A stretch of 43,001 nucleotides of DNA from Clostridia bacterium (GTDB taxonomy: Bacteria; Bacillota; Clostridia; Monoglobales; Monoglobaceae): NCBI GenBank assembly GCA_017409575.1, contig JAFQSM010000033.1, positions 1-43,001 on the forward strand, written 5' to 3'. The translations under genes were made by a program, and so were the position numbers. Below are positions 26,729 to 34,833 of this stretch, piece after piece. How positions within the stretch are numbered: position 1 is the stretch's first letter; every line of letters begins with the position of its first letter. The notes beneath the pieces are model-generated. The model made no database searches. It saw nothing but the letters and a program-made list of their open reading frames with translations, and had not been told where the DNA came from.

Positions 26729-26822
26729 ACCATACTCCTTTTCAGCGCGACAGGCATTGAAGAAAACGGATCAACCTCTCAAATCGCGTGAACTAAATAA
26801 TCGACAGTATTTCACAACCTAC

Positions 26823-26851
26823 ATTATACAATATCTTTTATTATAATGCAA
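26823..26851 (-). promoter_or_regulatory. Promoter of the 18-kb polysaccharide operon
   Basis: On the minus strand, TTGCAT (26846-26851) and a consensus TATAAT (26823-26828) are 17 bp apart. The leader to the first start codon would be about 85-90 nt. No other clear promoter was found inside the operon, where most gaps are below 40 bp. Confidence 0.8.
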
Positions 26852-26913
26852 GGGGTAACTTTTTTGTAGGTTTAGTTAAATACATGTGTATTTATTAAGA
26901 TTCCATCAAAAAC

Positions 26914-26942
26914 TTGACTATAATGACTGAGTATAGTATAAT
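26914..26942 (+). promoter_or_regulatory. Promoter of ktrBA
   Basis: TTGACT (26914-26919) and TATAAT (26937-26942) are 17 bp apart, divergent from the polysaccharide promoter about 60 bp away. Confidence 0.8.
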
Positions 26943-26957
26943 AAACCAAAATAGTTA

Positions 26958-26995
26958 AAAAGGAACCAGCTGTCTGCAGGGGGTTGGTTCCTTTT
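26958..26995 (+). promoter_or_regulatory. Leader hairpin in the ktrBA 5' UTR
   Basis: A perfect 11-bp stem AAAAGGAACCA/TGGTTCCTTTT has a 16-nt loop that can form a small CTG/CAG stem, followed by GCTTTAT. It begins about 10 nt after the expected start site. It looks like a weak terminator or attenuator. It does not match the ydaO c-di-AMP riboswitch that precedes some ktr genes. Confidence 0.6.
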
Positions 26996-27029
26996 GCTTT
27001 ATAACAGGAATTTCAGGGTGTAGGACAGA

Positions 27030-28391
27030 ATGATGAGAAGACAACGGCTTGGGGTATCAACAACACAAATTATATTGTTGAGCTTTTTAATAACAATATT
27101 GATCGGCGCAGGGCTCCTTTCCCTCCCCATAAGCTCTGCAACCGGAGAGGCAATCCCCTTCTTGGATGCGCTTTTTACGGCGACCACTTCCACTTGCGTT
27201 ACGGGATTGGTCGTGATGCCGACGGTTACCTCTTGGAGTGTTTTCGGGCAGGTGGTAATTTTAATATTGATTCAGATCGGCGGTCTTGGGGTTATCACGA
27301 TCATGTCCGGGCTGATGATCCTTCTGCACAAGAAAATGGGCATCGGCGACAGGCTTCTCTTGCAAGATGCATTTAATCTGAATTCGCTTTCAGGGTTGAT
27401 TCGTTTTGTGAAAAAGGTTGTGAGCGGAACGCTCCTCATAGAAGGGATCGGCGCCCTGCTTTATATGACGGTTTTTATCCCGCAATTTGGCGCAAAAGGG
27501 ATCTGGATATCGGTGTTCACTTCCATCTCTGCCTTTTGCAATGCAGGGATTGATATCATCGCCGAAAACAGCCTTTGCGATTATGCGCTCAATCCCATGA
27601 TCAACATAGTTACCTGCGCGCTGATTGTCTTGGGCGGCATCGGTTATATTGTTTGGTGGGATGTGCTTCGGGTATTAAAAAAAGCCCGAACAAAGAAAGT
27701 AAAATTATTCAGAGATCTTACCCTGCACAGTAAAATCGCAATAACGGCAACCTTGATTTTGATTCTGGTCGGCGCGGTTTTAATTTTCACATTTGAATAC
27801 AACAATCCGCAAACAATAAAAGATTATTCGTTGCTGCAAAAGATGGAAGCATCTTTGTTTCAGTCGGTTACAACAAGGACGGCAGGTTTTGCAACAATAC
27901 CGCAGCAAAATCTGACAAATGCAAGTTCTATCGTATGTTTACTCTTGATGTTTATCGGCGGTTCACCCGTTGGGACAGCCGGCGGAATTAAAACGGTTAC
28001 CTTTGCTGTCCTTGCCGCGTCTGCGTTCGCCTCTGTCCGCAATAAAGAGGATACCGAGGTGTTTGGCAGGCGGCTTACGAAGCAGGCTGTCAGCAAAGCG
28101 GTTGCTGTTGCCTGTATGTCTTTTATTATTCTGTTTGCTTCAACGGTCCTGCTTTCTGCCGTAACAGATGCAAGCGCATTGGATGTTATTTATGAAACGG
28201 TCAGCGCAACGGCAACCGTGGGTCTTACAAGAAATCTTACCGCCTCTCTTGATAGCGTTGGTAAACTCATTATTATAATGACCATGTATCTTGGCAGAGT
28301 GGGGCCCATCTCATTAGCTGTCGCATTCAAACGAAGCAAAGATAATCAAAATATGGTAAGAAACCCCATTGAAACAATCAGTGTGGGATGA
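27030..28391 (+). CDS. ktrB: Potassium uptake channel subunit KtrB/TrkH family
   Basis: This is a 453-residue membrane protein built from four MPM (helix-pore-helix) repeats. The pore loops carry TSTCVTGL, SAFCNAGID, TTRTAGFAT and SATATVGLT; the conserved glycine in each lines the K+ filter. The third repeat contains GTAGGIKT, the intramembrane gate region. The length fits KtrB rather than TrkH. It works with the cytosolic RCK subunit encoded 12 bp downstream. ATG ATG gives two possible starts; I use the first, behind AGGA. K+ uptake by this system serves osmotic adaptation. Confidence 0.95.
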   Translation: MMRRQRLGVSTTQIILLSFLITILIGAGLLSLPISSATGEAIPFLDALFTATTSTCVTGLVVMPTVTSWSVFGQVVILILIQIGGLGVITIMSGLMILLHKKMGIGDRLLLQDAFNLNSLSGLIRFVKKVVSGTLLIEGIGALLYMTVFIPQFGAKGIWISVFTSISAFCNAGIDIIAENSLCDYALNPMINIVTCALIVLGGIGYIVWWDVLRVLKKARTKKVKLFRDLTLHSKIAITATLILILVGAVLIFTFEYNNPQTIKDYSLLQKMEASLFQSVTTRTAGFATIPQQNLTNASSIVCLLLMFIGGSPVGTAGGIKTVTFAVLAASAFASVRNKEDTEVFGRRLTKQAVSKAVAVACMSFIILFASTVLLSAVTDASALDVIYETVSATATVGLTRNLTASLDSVGKLIIIMTMYLGRVGPISLAVAFKRSKDNQNMVRNPIETISVG

Positions 28392-28403
28392 TGGAGGATG
28401 AGT

Positions 28404-29048
28404 ATGAATAAAACCTATGCCGTATTCGGTCTGGGCAGATACGGAAAAGCTGTCGCAGAAGAGCTTGTAAAGAACGGTGCGGAAGTTTTGGCGGTTGACA
28501 TGGACCAAAATCGTGTCAACAACGCCATTGAAACCATTCCTATTTGCAAATGTGCGGATGTTACGGAGCCGGAGGCAATTAAAAGACTCGGTATTTCTAA
28601 TATCGACGTTGTCATTGTTGCGATGGCAAGTAATCTTGAAGCAAGCGTTATGGCGGTAACCCTTTGTAAAGAAGCAGGCGTTCCCACCGTTATCGTAAAA
28701 TGCGGCAATGAGATGCAGCAAAAGATTATAAGCCGCGTGGGCGCAGACAAGGTGATTTTCCCCGAAAAAGAGTCCGGAACAAGGCTTGCCAGAAACCTGC
28801 TAACCTCAGGATTTTTGGAAATGATGGAACTTTCTGATGAGGTCTCGATGGTAGAAATCGATGTCAGAGAGGAATGGATCGGTAAAACGCTGATAGAACT
28901 GAGCTTGCGGAAAAAATATTCGATCAATGTGGTGGCGGTACGAAAGGGAGACCATATCAGTACAACGGTTGATCCTGCGCTCCCTCTTGAAAAAGGAATG
29001 CAGCTGATTGTCATTGCAAACACGCAAAAATTGCAGAAATTAAAATAA
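28404..29048 (+). CDS. ktrA: Potassium uptake regulatory subunit KtrA (RCK/TrkA-N)
   Basis: This is a 214-residue cytosolic ring-forming regulator of KtrB. Residues 1-130 form the RCK-N Rossmann domain with VFGLGRYGKAVAEEL and the nucleotide aspartate in VLAVDMDQN; residues about 138-214 form the RCK-C domain, which binds c-di-AMP in some KtrA proteins. I chose the ATG at 28404 because GGAGG ends six bases earlier; the in-frame ATG at 28398 is too close to it. It forms an operon with ktrB. Confidence 0.95.
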   Translation: MNKTYAVFGLGRYGKAVAEELVKNGAEVLAVDMDQNRVNNAIETIPICKCADVTEPEAIKRLGISNIDVVIVAMASNLEASVMAVTLCKEAGVPTVIVKCGNEMQQKIISRVGADKVIFPEKESGTRLARNLLTSGFLEMMELSDEVSMVEIDVREEWIGKTLIELSLRKKYSINVVAVRKGDHISTTVDPALPLEKGMQLIVIANTQKLQKLK

Positions 29049-29085
29049 TGTGGCAAAGAGATGAAAATACGGGAGCGTCTGTTGA

Positions 29086-29328
29086 ATTGTTGATACAAGA
29101 AGATCTCCTTGCGGCACTGCTTATGGCAAACGTTCGGTTCATACCTATGAGAATGGAAAATGCACCGTCTGCGCAGCGAAAGATCCAAGCAATGTTCCCG
29201 AAACAACGCTCCCCCAAACCGGCGATCGCTGCCGGATGGCTTTGTGGATCGCGCTCTTCTTTATAAGCGGCGGCACATTATTCACATTGATTGTTTTTGA
29301 TAAAAAGAGAGCCGCAGCAAAGCACTAA
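29086..29328 (+). pseudogene. C-terminal remnant of an LPXTG wall-anchored surface protein
   Basis: An open frame without a start codon, following a TGA at 29083-29085, encodes about 80 residues. It contains VHTYENGKCTVCAAKDP, a motif common near the end of clostridial surface proteins, then TTLPQTGDRCR (sortase signal at 29209-29223), a hydrophobic helix (MALWIALFFISGGTLFTLIV) and a basic tail, FDKKRAAAKH. This is a complete sortase-sorting region without the rest of the protein. It begins about 40 bp after ktrA. A different 72-codon frame starting at 29048 overlaps it and is not believed. Confidence 0.8.
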
Positions 29329-29340
29329 ATAAAAATGAAT

Positions 29341-29380
29341 AGTAAAGGGCAATGACCTTCTTGAGTCATTGCCCTTTACT
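29341..29380. terminator. Bidirectional terminator, 16-bp perfect stem
   Basis: AGTAAAGGGCAATGAC (29341-29356) pairs with 29365-29380 around an 8-nt loop. It separates the surface-protein remnant from the convergent GT51-like gene, whose stop codon lies inside the right arm. The T-tracts are short (TTTACT). Confidence 0.75.
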
Positions 29381-30475
29381 GATAGCAAGGATACGCTCCC
29401 GATTTAATTGATAGGCCTCTATGATAGATGCATAACGGTCAATGTTATCCTTGGTGATTCTTGTGGAATTCAACCCTACGCTGGCGACCAACATTTTCTC
29501 CAACTCCCATTTTCCGATATCATCCTCTTCAAACCAATCGCAAAAACGCCGCTTTTTACCGCCGATCCAGGTGTGTACGGTATGACAATAAACATAAAGC
29601 AGAAACATACGAAATTTGCCGGTGTTTCGGTAATAATAAGTATAAAACCTATCATAATAGGAAGAAAAAAAGATGGGACTATAAAAAATTTCGTAGAATT
29701 TCCTTCTTATAACGCAGTTCCACCCTCGATCGATCGCCAAAGTTCGGATCAACTGCATTTCCAGCGTAGAATAGCCTCTGCGCGAAATACTTTTTAAGGT
29801 GTATTTCAAATTGTCTGCGCAAAAATCTTTCAGCGATTTTTTTCTAAATGCTGCTGTGAATTGACGCAATTTGATTTTTAGAAATTCAAAGGTAAAGGGC
29901 GTATATGCATTTTCTCTGGTAAAATATGTTTTATCTTCAATTAACGCAAGAATCTCAAATCTTGTTTGCATATCGGGCGTTAACCTTAAATTGTTGATTT
30001 CAAATCCTTCCAGCTTTTTGCTCAAGTAATGCAGATCAAATACTTTGAATTCTCGTTTTGAAACAATCTGTATATCCCAAAACATCACGCCGACTGCCAG
30101 CAATGCCCAGAATATTTCCGCCAAACGCTGATCTGCTATATGAGAAAAAAAGACCAGCATCAGCGCCAATATATATAAAGTGATATGATATAAAAAGGCA
30201 AAGCTGTATAAAAAATCCAGCAGCTTGTAGCGAACTTTCAAAATAATGTCTCGTTTACTTTTATCGCAAGAAAAGTATTCTGTCATAAAAAACATGACCG
30301 AAACCGAAAGCAAGAGAATATAGCGAACGGGGATGATGTTCAAAAGGCCGGATATAAATGAGATCACATAAAAAAGAATGACCCGTTGGTATTCTTGAAA
30401 AGAGGGCAAAGAAAAGACAGAAAAGCCGACAAGAATATATAAAATGTAAATATTATTTGAAAATAACGTCTCCAA
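29366..30475 (-). CDS. Membrane protein with divergent GT51-like transglycosylase domain
   Basis: This is a 369-residue protein. Residues 5-140 hold about five membrane helices; the rest is soluble. The soluble part has the order of motifs of peptidoglycan glycosyltransferases: LALIEDKTYF (residues 176-185; the Glu matches the catalytic EDxxF), then RRGYSTLEMQLIR (232-244; like GGSTITQQL), then VIRRKFYEI (255-263; like the RRKxxE motif). The domain is shorter and more divergent than in penicillin-binding proteins, and there is no transpeptidase domain. It may polymerise a peptidoglycan-like or secondary glycan. The start is a TTG at 30475 behind GGAGGGAAGG. Confidence 0.65.
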   Translation of the reverse strand: METLFSNNIYILYILVGFSVFSLPSFQEYQRVILFYVISFISGLLNIIPVRYILLLSVSVMFFMTEYFSCDKSKRDIILKVRYKLLDFLYSFAFLYHITLYILALMLVFFSHIADQRLAEIFWALLAVGVMFWDIQIVSKREFKVFDLHYLSKKLEGFEINNLRLTPDMQTRFEILALIEDKTYFTRENAYTPFTFEFLKIKLRQFTAAFRKKSLKDFCADNLKYTLKSISRRGYSTLEMQLIRTLAIDRGWNCVIRRKFYEIFYSPIFFSSYYDRFYTYYYRNTGKFRMFLLYVYCHTVHTWIGGKKRRFCDWFEEDDIGKWELEKMLVASVGLNSTRITKDNIDRYASIIEAYQLNRERILAISKGQ

Positions 30476-30625
30476 CTTTGCCTTCCCTCCATAAACCTTT
30501 TCTAAAAGTATAGCACAGGTAGGCAGAAAAGTAAATCTTTATTAAACCGCAGTATAAACCCCGTGTAGTAAAAGATGCGGCAGAATTCTTTTGTGCTCTT
30601 ATTTTCTGCGGTCTGTGCTTATTTG

Positions 30626-31201
30626 TTATCGATATGTGGCTTTGCGATATTGCCCCGGAGTCTGCCCCGTGGCGGCCTTAAATTGGCGGATAAAGAAACT
30701 GACGTTATCAAAACCGCAGCTGAGCGCAACCTCCAATACGGACATCTGCTTTTCCTGCAACAACGTTTTAACGTGCCGGATTCGCAACATTGTCAGATAG
30801 GTAATGGGCGTGGTGAGGGTATGCTTTTTGAAATAGCTGCAAAAATATTTCCTATTCATTCCGACCGATGCCGCTATATCGCTCAGGAGAATTCTTTTAT
30901 CGAAATTCGATTGGATATAATCAATGGCCTTTCGGATCGGCATGGTGGGTGAGGACGTTGATTCGGTTAATAATCCGATTTTTTGACTGCGATCCAACAG
31001 CAACAGCAGATAAGCCATGATCGCCGCCGCATTCTGCTCCTTTTGCTTGTAACAGGCAGTAATACGCTCAAACAGATCGATTAAAATCGGATCCTGCGTC
31101 TGACGTGAAAAGATTCGCTCTCCGTTAAAAATAGGGCTGATCAGGTCCGTCATCGCCGCATGTCCCGCCGAAAGAGTAAGCAGCCTCATGGGGATCACCA
31201 A
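30626..31201 (-). pseudogene. AraC-family regulator lacking its N-terminal part
   Basis: The 191 remaining residues include a complete AraC DNA-binding domain (about 90-188): IQSNFDKRILLSDIAASVGM, KYFCSYFKKHTLTTPITYL, VALSCGFDNVSFFIRQFKAATG and TPGQYRK. The normal N-terminal cupin sensing domain (about 90-100 residues) is missing. The frame is open a little further upstream but there enters sequence antisense to the GH31 remnant. The gene and the GH31 gene face away from each other, the usual layout of a regulator and its target, so one deletion probably removed both 5' ends. The present ATG at 31201 lacks a convincing ribosome site. Confidence 0.8.
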
Positions 31202-31204
31202 ACT

Positions 31205-32436
31205 GTCATAGCGCGAAGGCGGTGCGGCAACGTGCTGCGAGACCTTTGCCGCTTAACCGGCGAACCGCCGCTGTTGCCTGCCTATGCATTGGGCAACTGG
31301 TGGAGCCATGATATCGGGGGCCATCATCATGGGTGCCGCGACGATAACATGACGGCGCTTTGGGTACAATATGGCGTATTCTCCCCCATCAACCGCCTGC
31401 ATTCGTCCTGCAATCCGTTTATTAATAAAGAGCCCTGGGACTATAATGCCGTAACCGAACAAGTGATGCGTGAAAGTCTGAAATTACGTCATCAACTGTT
31501 CCCTTATCTTTACACCATGAATTATCGGACACATACCGAGTGCAAGCCGTTGGTTATGCCGATGTATTACACCCATCCCGAATGCCGATGCGCCTATGAT
31601 GTGAAAAATCAGTATTGGTTTGGCGATCAGATGATTGTCGCTCCTATTACTGAAAAAAATAACGAGGGTTCTCAGATGGGGCATGTGAGAGAATGGCTTC
31701 CGCAGGGAATCTGGATCGATTTCTTTACCGGCCGCATCTATGACGGCTTGGGCGGGCGTATGCTTGATCTGTATCGCAACGATTACTCCATACCTGTTTT
31801 GTGCAAGGCGGGCGCAATCATACCGATGCAGGCGCACAAGGAACACGATAATCGTTTGGGGGCGCCGAGAAAATGGAGATCCTGGTGTTCCCGAGGGCGG
31901 ACAACGAGTTTACCCTCTATGAGGACGCCGGCGACGGAAACGAATATCGCAACGGTGCGAACGTTACCACAACCATGCGGCTGAAATATACCGACCGGCA
32001 AGCACTGTTTGAGATCGAACCTGCGCAAGGCGATTGCTCCTTGATTCCGTCGGTGCGTCAATATGCGGTGTGTTTGCGCGGATTCGCCAAACCGGATTCC
32101 GTTACGGTTGGCGGTAAGAACGTTGATTTTTCTTTTGATCCGGCCACCCATACCGTTCGTAAAGAACCGGAAACGGCCGTTGCCCAAAAGGTTACGGTTT
32201 GCGTAACCGGTGCCGATTTGCGCAATCGCAATACCGACGCGCTGGATCAGGCCGTTGAAATTCTCAAGCACAGCCAGACCGGCATGGCGTTTAAGGATGC
32301 TCTGTATAAAAAAATGATCGATTTCAACCCCAAAACCGATTGCCATTTCTATTTTAGCTCCCGCACCCCTGAGGAACGGGCAACGGTTGCCGCCATTTTG
32401 GAATTATACTTACTGGAGCGAGAATACCGCCGATAA
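31205..32436 (+). pseudogene. GH31 alpha-glucosidase remnant: 5' truncated, internally deleted, frameshifted
   Basis: Recognisable GH31 sequence begins near 31220 (VLRDLCRLTGEPPLLPAYAL). GNWWS is followed directly by HDIGGHHHG near 31302. In intact enzymes GNWWSRY and YWSHDIGG are some 200 residues apart, with the catalytic nucleophile and acid/base Asp between them; these are lost. The frame continues through SPINRLHSSCNPFINKEPW to the late beta-domain, then shifts by -1 near 31867, where CCG-GAG appears to have lost a G. It resumes as MEILVFPRADNEFTLYEDAG and ends with the DUF5110-like C-terminal domain at 32436. It cannot make an active enzyme. Confidence 0.88.
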
Positions 32437-32465
32437 GAAATATTGCCGGCAAGAAAAAGACGACC

Positions 32466-32783
32466 ATGCAAAGAACCTTTGCTTCAGGTTTAATTGAAGC
32501 TGGTGGGAATGGGCGCGGTCGTTATTACATGCTTAGTTCTAAATATTACAAAAAAACAAAAAATACGGTAGCATATATTCGTCAAAAAGATATCGACCCT
32601 ATTCGTTATGAGGAGTTGGTGTTAGAATTGCTTAAGAAAAAAGGCGATGTTAAACGGGCTGATGTGGTTGATTTATTACACGTTACAAAACCTCAAGCGT
32701 TTCGCATATTGAAGAAAATGGCAGAAGCGAATAAAATAAAATTAATTGGTTCTGGCGCTGGAGCAAAGTATATTCTATTTTGA
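32466..32783 (+). pseudogene. C-terminal remnant of a RecG-like/AlbA_2-type regulator
   Basis: These 105 residues begin SGLIEAGGNGRGRYYMLS, typical of the winged-helix tail of ATP-binding AlbA_2 (Schlafen-like) or RecG-like regulators, and end in a second winged-helix (ELVLELLKKKGDVKRADVVD, then KPQAFRILKKMAEANKI). The large N-terminal domains are absent and the ATG at 32466 lacks a ribosome site. It is therefore probably a 3' fragment. It might still be a small DNA-binding protein if translated. Base composition becomes AT-rich from here on. Confidence 0.6.
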
Positions 32784-32795
32784 TCCAAACACACG

Positions 32796-32837
32796 ATAAC
32801 GCACAAAAAACGCACGCGTGCGTTTTTTGTGCGTTAT
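32796..32837 (+). terminator. 42-bp perfect palindrome, probable terminator
   Basis: ATAACGCAC, an A-tract and CGCACG are mirrored exactly around 32816/32817. In RNA this forms a loop-poor 19-20-bp stem containing T6. It follows the preceding stop codon by 12 bp. Confidence 0.75.
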
Positions 32838-32850
32838 TATTTGTTTCATA

Positions 32851-32878
32851 AAAGCGGAGTGGAATTTCCACTCCGCTT
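32851..32878. terminator. 28-bp palindromic hairpin of the GCGGAGTGG family
   Basis: AAAGCGGAGTGGAA pairs perfectly with 32865-32878. Closely similar hairpins end the repeat elements at 35881 and 39308. Confidence 0.7.
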
Positions 32879-32910
32879 TCGTTATGTGATATAATAATTT
32901 TTAGAAGATT

Positions 32911-32941
32911 TGCAACCAACTTAAAAATTTGGGTGGTAGTA
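32911..32941 (+). promoter_or_regulatory. Candidate ECF-type promoter of the sigma-factor gene
   Basis: TGCAACC (32911-32917) resembles ECF -35 boxes and is followed after about 17 bp by GGTAGTATA. ECF genes are often autoregulated. The -10 match is weak, and a sigma-A-like TATAAT also occurs at 32890-32895. Confidence 0.3.
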
Positions 32942-32984
32942 TAGAGAAAGGGCTCTTTAAGAAAAACGAAAGGCAGGTGAAATA

Positions 32985-33551
32985 GTGGAAGACAAATACA
33001 TAGTTGATCTGTATTGGGAGCGAGATGAAAAAGCAATTACCGAAACGGCTGCAAAGTACGGGCGGTATTGTTATTCGATTGCGTTTAACATTCTTTCCAA
33101 TACAGAGGATGCAGAGGAAAGCGTTAATGACGCGTACCTAAATGCTTGGAACAGTATGCCGCCTCATCGTCCGGCAATTCTATCAACCTTTATTGGTAAA
33201 GTAACGAGGTTCGTTAGTTTGAAGAAATGGCGAGAAAAGAGAACACAAAAACGAGGTGGCGGAAATATTGATCTCGCATATGAAGAACTGTCTGACTGTA
33301 TTCTTGCTAATACCAGTATTGATGAAGAATTAGAAAATCAAGAGCTTGCAAAGGTGATTAATGATTTTTTAGACGAACTCCCCTTATGCGAGCAAAGGAT
33401 TTTTGTTTGCCGATATTGGTATTTTGACAGCATTTCTACTATTTCAGCTCATTTTGGGTTTAGTGAGAGCAAAGTGAAATCCATGTTACACCGAACTCGA
33501 AAGAAGCTACGATCCAAATTATTAGAAGAAGGTGTTATAATTGAAAACTGA
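32985..33551 (+). CDS. ECF-like RNA polymerase sigma factor
   Basis: This is a 188-residue sigma-70 family protein. Region 2 spans about residues 8-80 (YGRYCYSIAFNILSNTEDAE, then ESVNDAYLNAWNSMPP, the -10 recognition helix). Region 4 spans about residues 125-182 (LPLCEQRIFVCRYWYFDSIS, then SESKVKSMLHRTRKKLRSKL). The start is a GTG at 32985 behind AGGCAGGTG. The next gene overlaps by 11 bp and encodes a membrane-anchored partner, the usual sigma/anti-sigma organisation in Clostridia. The regulon is unknown; the adjacent genes do not reveal it. Confidence 0.92.
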   Translation: MEDKYIVDLYWERDEKAITETAAKYGRYCYSIAFNILSNTEDAEESVNDAYLNAWNSMPPHRPAILSTFIGKVTRFVSLKKWREKRTQKRGGGNIDLAYEELSDCILANTSIDEELENQELAKVINDFLDELPLCEQRIFVCRYWYFDSISTISAHFGFSESKVKSMLHRTRKKLRSKLLEEGVIIEN

Positions 33552-34560
33552 TAAACTAATTGATGCTATCGGGCAGATTGATGATAATAAAATCAGAAAT
33601 GCAAAAGTAACTCCCGGTAAAATTAAAAGAATATCTTTCAGGCGAGCGGTTGCAATGGTTGCCGCAATTATATTATGTATAACCATTTCCGTTCCCGTTT
33701 TAGCAGCAACGGTAGATCCGATTTATTTAATGGTATATCGCATTTCTCCGACTTTAGCACAAATGTTAAAACCGGTTCAATTATCTTGCGAGGATAACGG
33801 AATCAGAATGGAGGTTCTCTCTGCGGCGGTTTATGAAAACGAAGCGGCAATCTATATTTCACTGCAAGATCTAACAGACCAAAATAGAATTGATGAAACA
33901 ACCGATCTATTTGATAGTTATCATATTAATCGTGCCTTCGATTCTTCTGCCTCTTGTAATAGAGTTTCTTTTGATGAAGAAACCGGCATAGCCACATTCT
34001 TAATCAACATCAGTCAATGGAATGACCAAGAAATTGGTGGAGATAAAATTACGTTCTACTTCACAGAATTTCTCGGTAATAAAAGCAAATTTGAAGGTGA
34101 ACTGACAGAACTTGATCTAAACTCTGTCGCTGAAGCAAAAAAAACACAGATGCCCGAATCTTTTCGGGGCGGCGGAGGCAAAGAATTCGATTATGAAAGC
34201 CGTTTTGATCTTAAGTATTTAGTTCCTGTAGATGGCGGGATTCTTTCTCCTGTTGACGGTGTTACAGTAACCAATGTTGGCTTTGTGGATGGTAAACTGC
34301 ATGTGCAGTTGTATTTTGAGAATATTTTGTCATACGATAATCACGGGTATATCCGCATGTATGACGAGGAAGGAAATCAAGCTGAAAGCTATCACTTCTC
34401 TTTTTGGGATGATAAAAAGGTTGGTAGCTATGAAGAAATCATCTATGATATTTCACCAGAAGATATTGAAAACTACAAGGCTTTTGGCTATTTCGTTACT
34501 TGCAAAAGCTTGACGAAAGGACATTGGCAAGTAACTTTCCCTCTTGAAAACATGAATTAA
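33541..34560 (+). CDS. Membrane-anchored anti-sigma-like protein (DUF4179-like)
   Basis: This is a 339-residue protein. Residues 1-35 are cytoplasmic and basic, residues 36-57 form one membrane helix (AVAMVAAIILCITISVPVLA), and the remaining 280 residues are extracytoplasmic and beta-rich. This matches the DUF4179-type partners encoded next to ECF-like sigma factors, which hold the sigma factor and sense an outside signal. The start is a TTG at 33541 behind AGAAGGTG, overlapping the sigma gene by 11 bp, so translation is coupled. The family call is by topology and context. Confidence 0.72.
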   Translation: MKTDKLIDAIGQIDDNKIRNAKVTPGKIKRISFRRAVAMVAAIILCITISVPVLAATVDPIYLMVYRISPTLAQMLKPVQLSCEDNGIRMEVLSAAVYENEAAIYISLQDLTDQNRIDETTDLFDSYHINRAFDSSASCNRVSFDEETGIATFLINISQWNDQEIGGDKITFYFTEFLGNKSKFEGELTELDLNSVAEAKKTQMPESFRGGGGKEFDYESRFDLKYLVPVDGGILSPVDGVTVTNVGFVDGKLHVQLYFENILSYDNHGYIRMYDEEGNQAESYHFSFWDDKKVGSYEEIIYDISPEDIENYKAFGYFVTCKSLTKGHWQVTFPLENMN

Positions 34561-34583
34561 GATTTCACATTGAAACAAAGTAT

Positions 34584-34822
34584 AAAACTCCTTTGTTGGC
34601 AGATAATAACAGTGTTATCAAATCAACACCGGAGTTTTTATATATGAAAGCAACAGGAATAGTTCATAGAATCGAGGAATGTGTTATAATAACACCAAAG
34701 CCAGAAAGACCGTATAAATACTAGGTTTTCGGGCGATTTTCAGAGAAAATTTTCGATAAAAAACAACATATTTTGACCGATACATAGCAAAAAAGCGAGG
34801 TGAGCGTTCACCTCGCTTTTTG
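34584..34822 (+). repeat. spoVT-leader-like repeat, copy A
   Basis: This copy has a hairpin (AAAACTCC at 34584-34591 with GGAGTTTT at 34631-34638; inner stem TGTTG/CAACA) with loop CAGATAATAACAGT, then TATATATGAAAGC and a 26-codon frame (34644-34724) whose start, MKATGIVHRIEE, parallels SpoVT MKATGIVRRIDD. It then has the palindrome GTGTTATAATAACAC (34681-34695), a tail with AAATACTAGG, and a terminator. It differs from copies B and C in lacking their 26-bp insert. The peptide frame may or may not be translated. Confidence 0.8.
34789..34822. terminator. Terminator at the end of repeat copy A
   Basis: AAAAAGCGAGGTGA pairs with TCACCTCGCTTTTT around GCGT. It is bidirectional, also serving the convergent phosphoesterase gene. 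The stem core is identical to that at 8018-8041. Confidence 0.9.
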
Positions 34823-34833
34823 CCTTATAAAGA

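Noticed and set aside
26943..27029. c-di-AMP (ydaO) riboswitch before ktrB
   Set aside because: The leader is only about 80 nt and lacks the conserved ydaO core; only a single hairpin is visible.
29048..29266. A 72-codon frame overlapping the ktrA stop as TAATG
   Set aside because: The sequence has no protein-like pattern, while another frame over the same bases encodes a clear LPXTG sorting signal.
32466..32783. Complete small DNA-binding regulator
   Set aside because: It begins in the middle of a domain tail and lacks a ribosome site, so a 3' remnant is more likely, though not certain.
34644..34724. Calling repeat copy A a functional AbrB-type gene
   Set aside because: Only 26 codons follow and the similarity to SpoVT fades after the first dozen residues; the hairpin-rich flanks argue for a repeat or RNA element.
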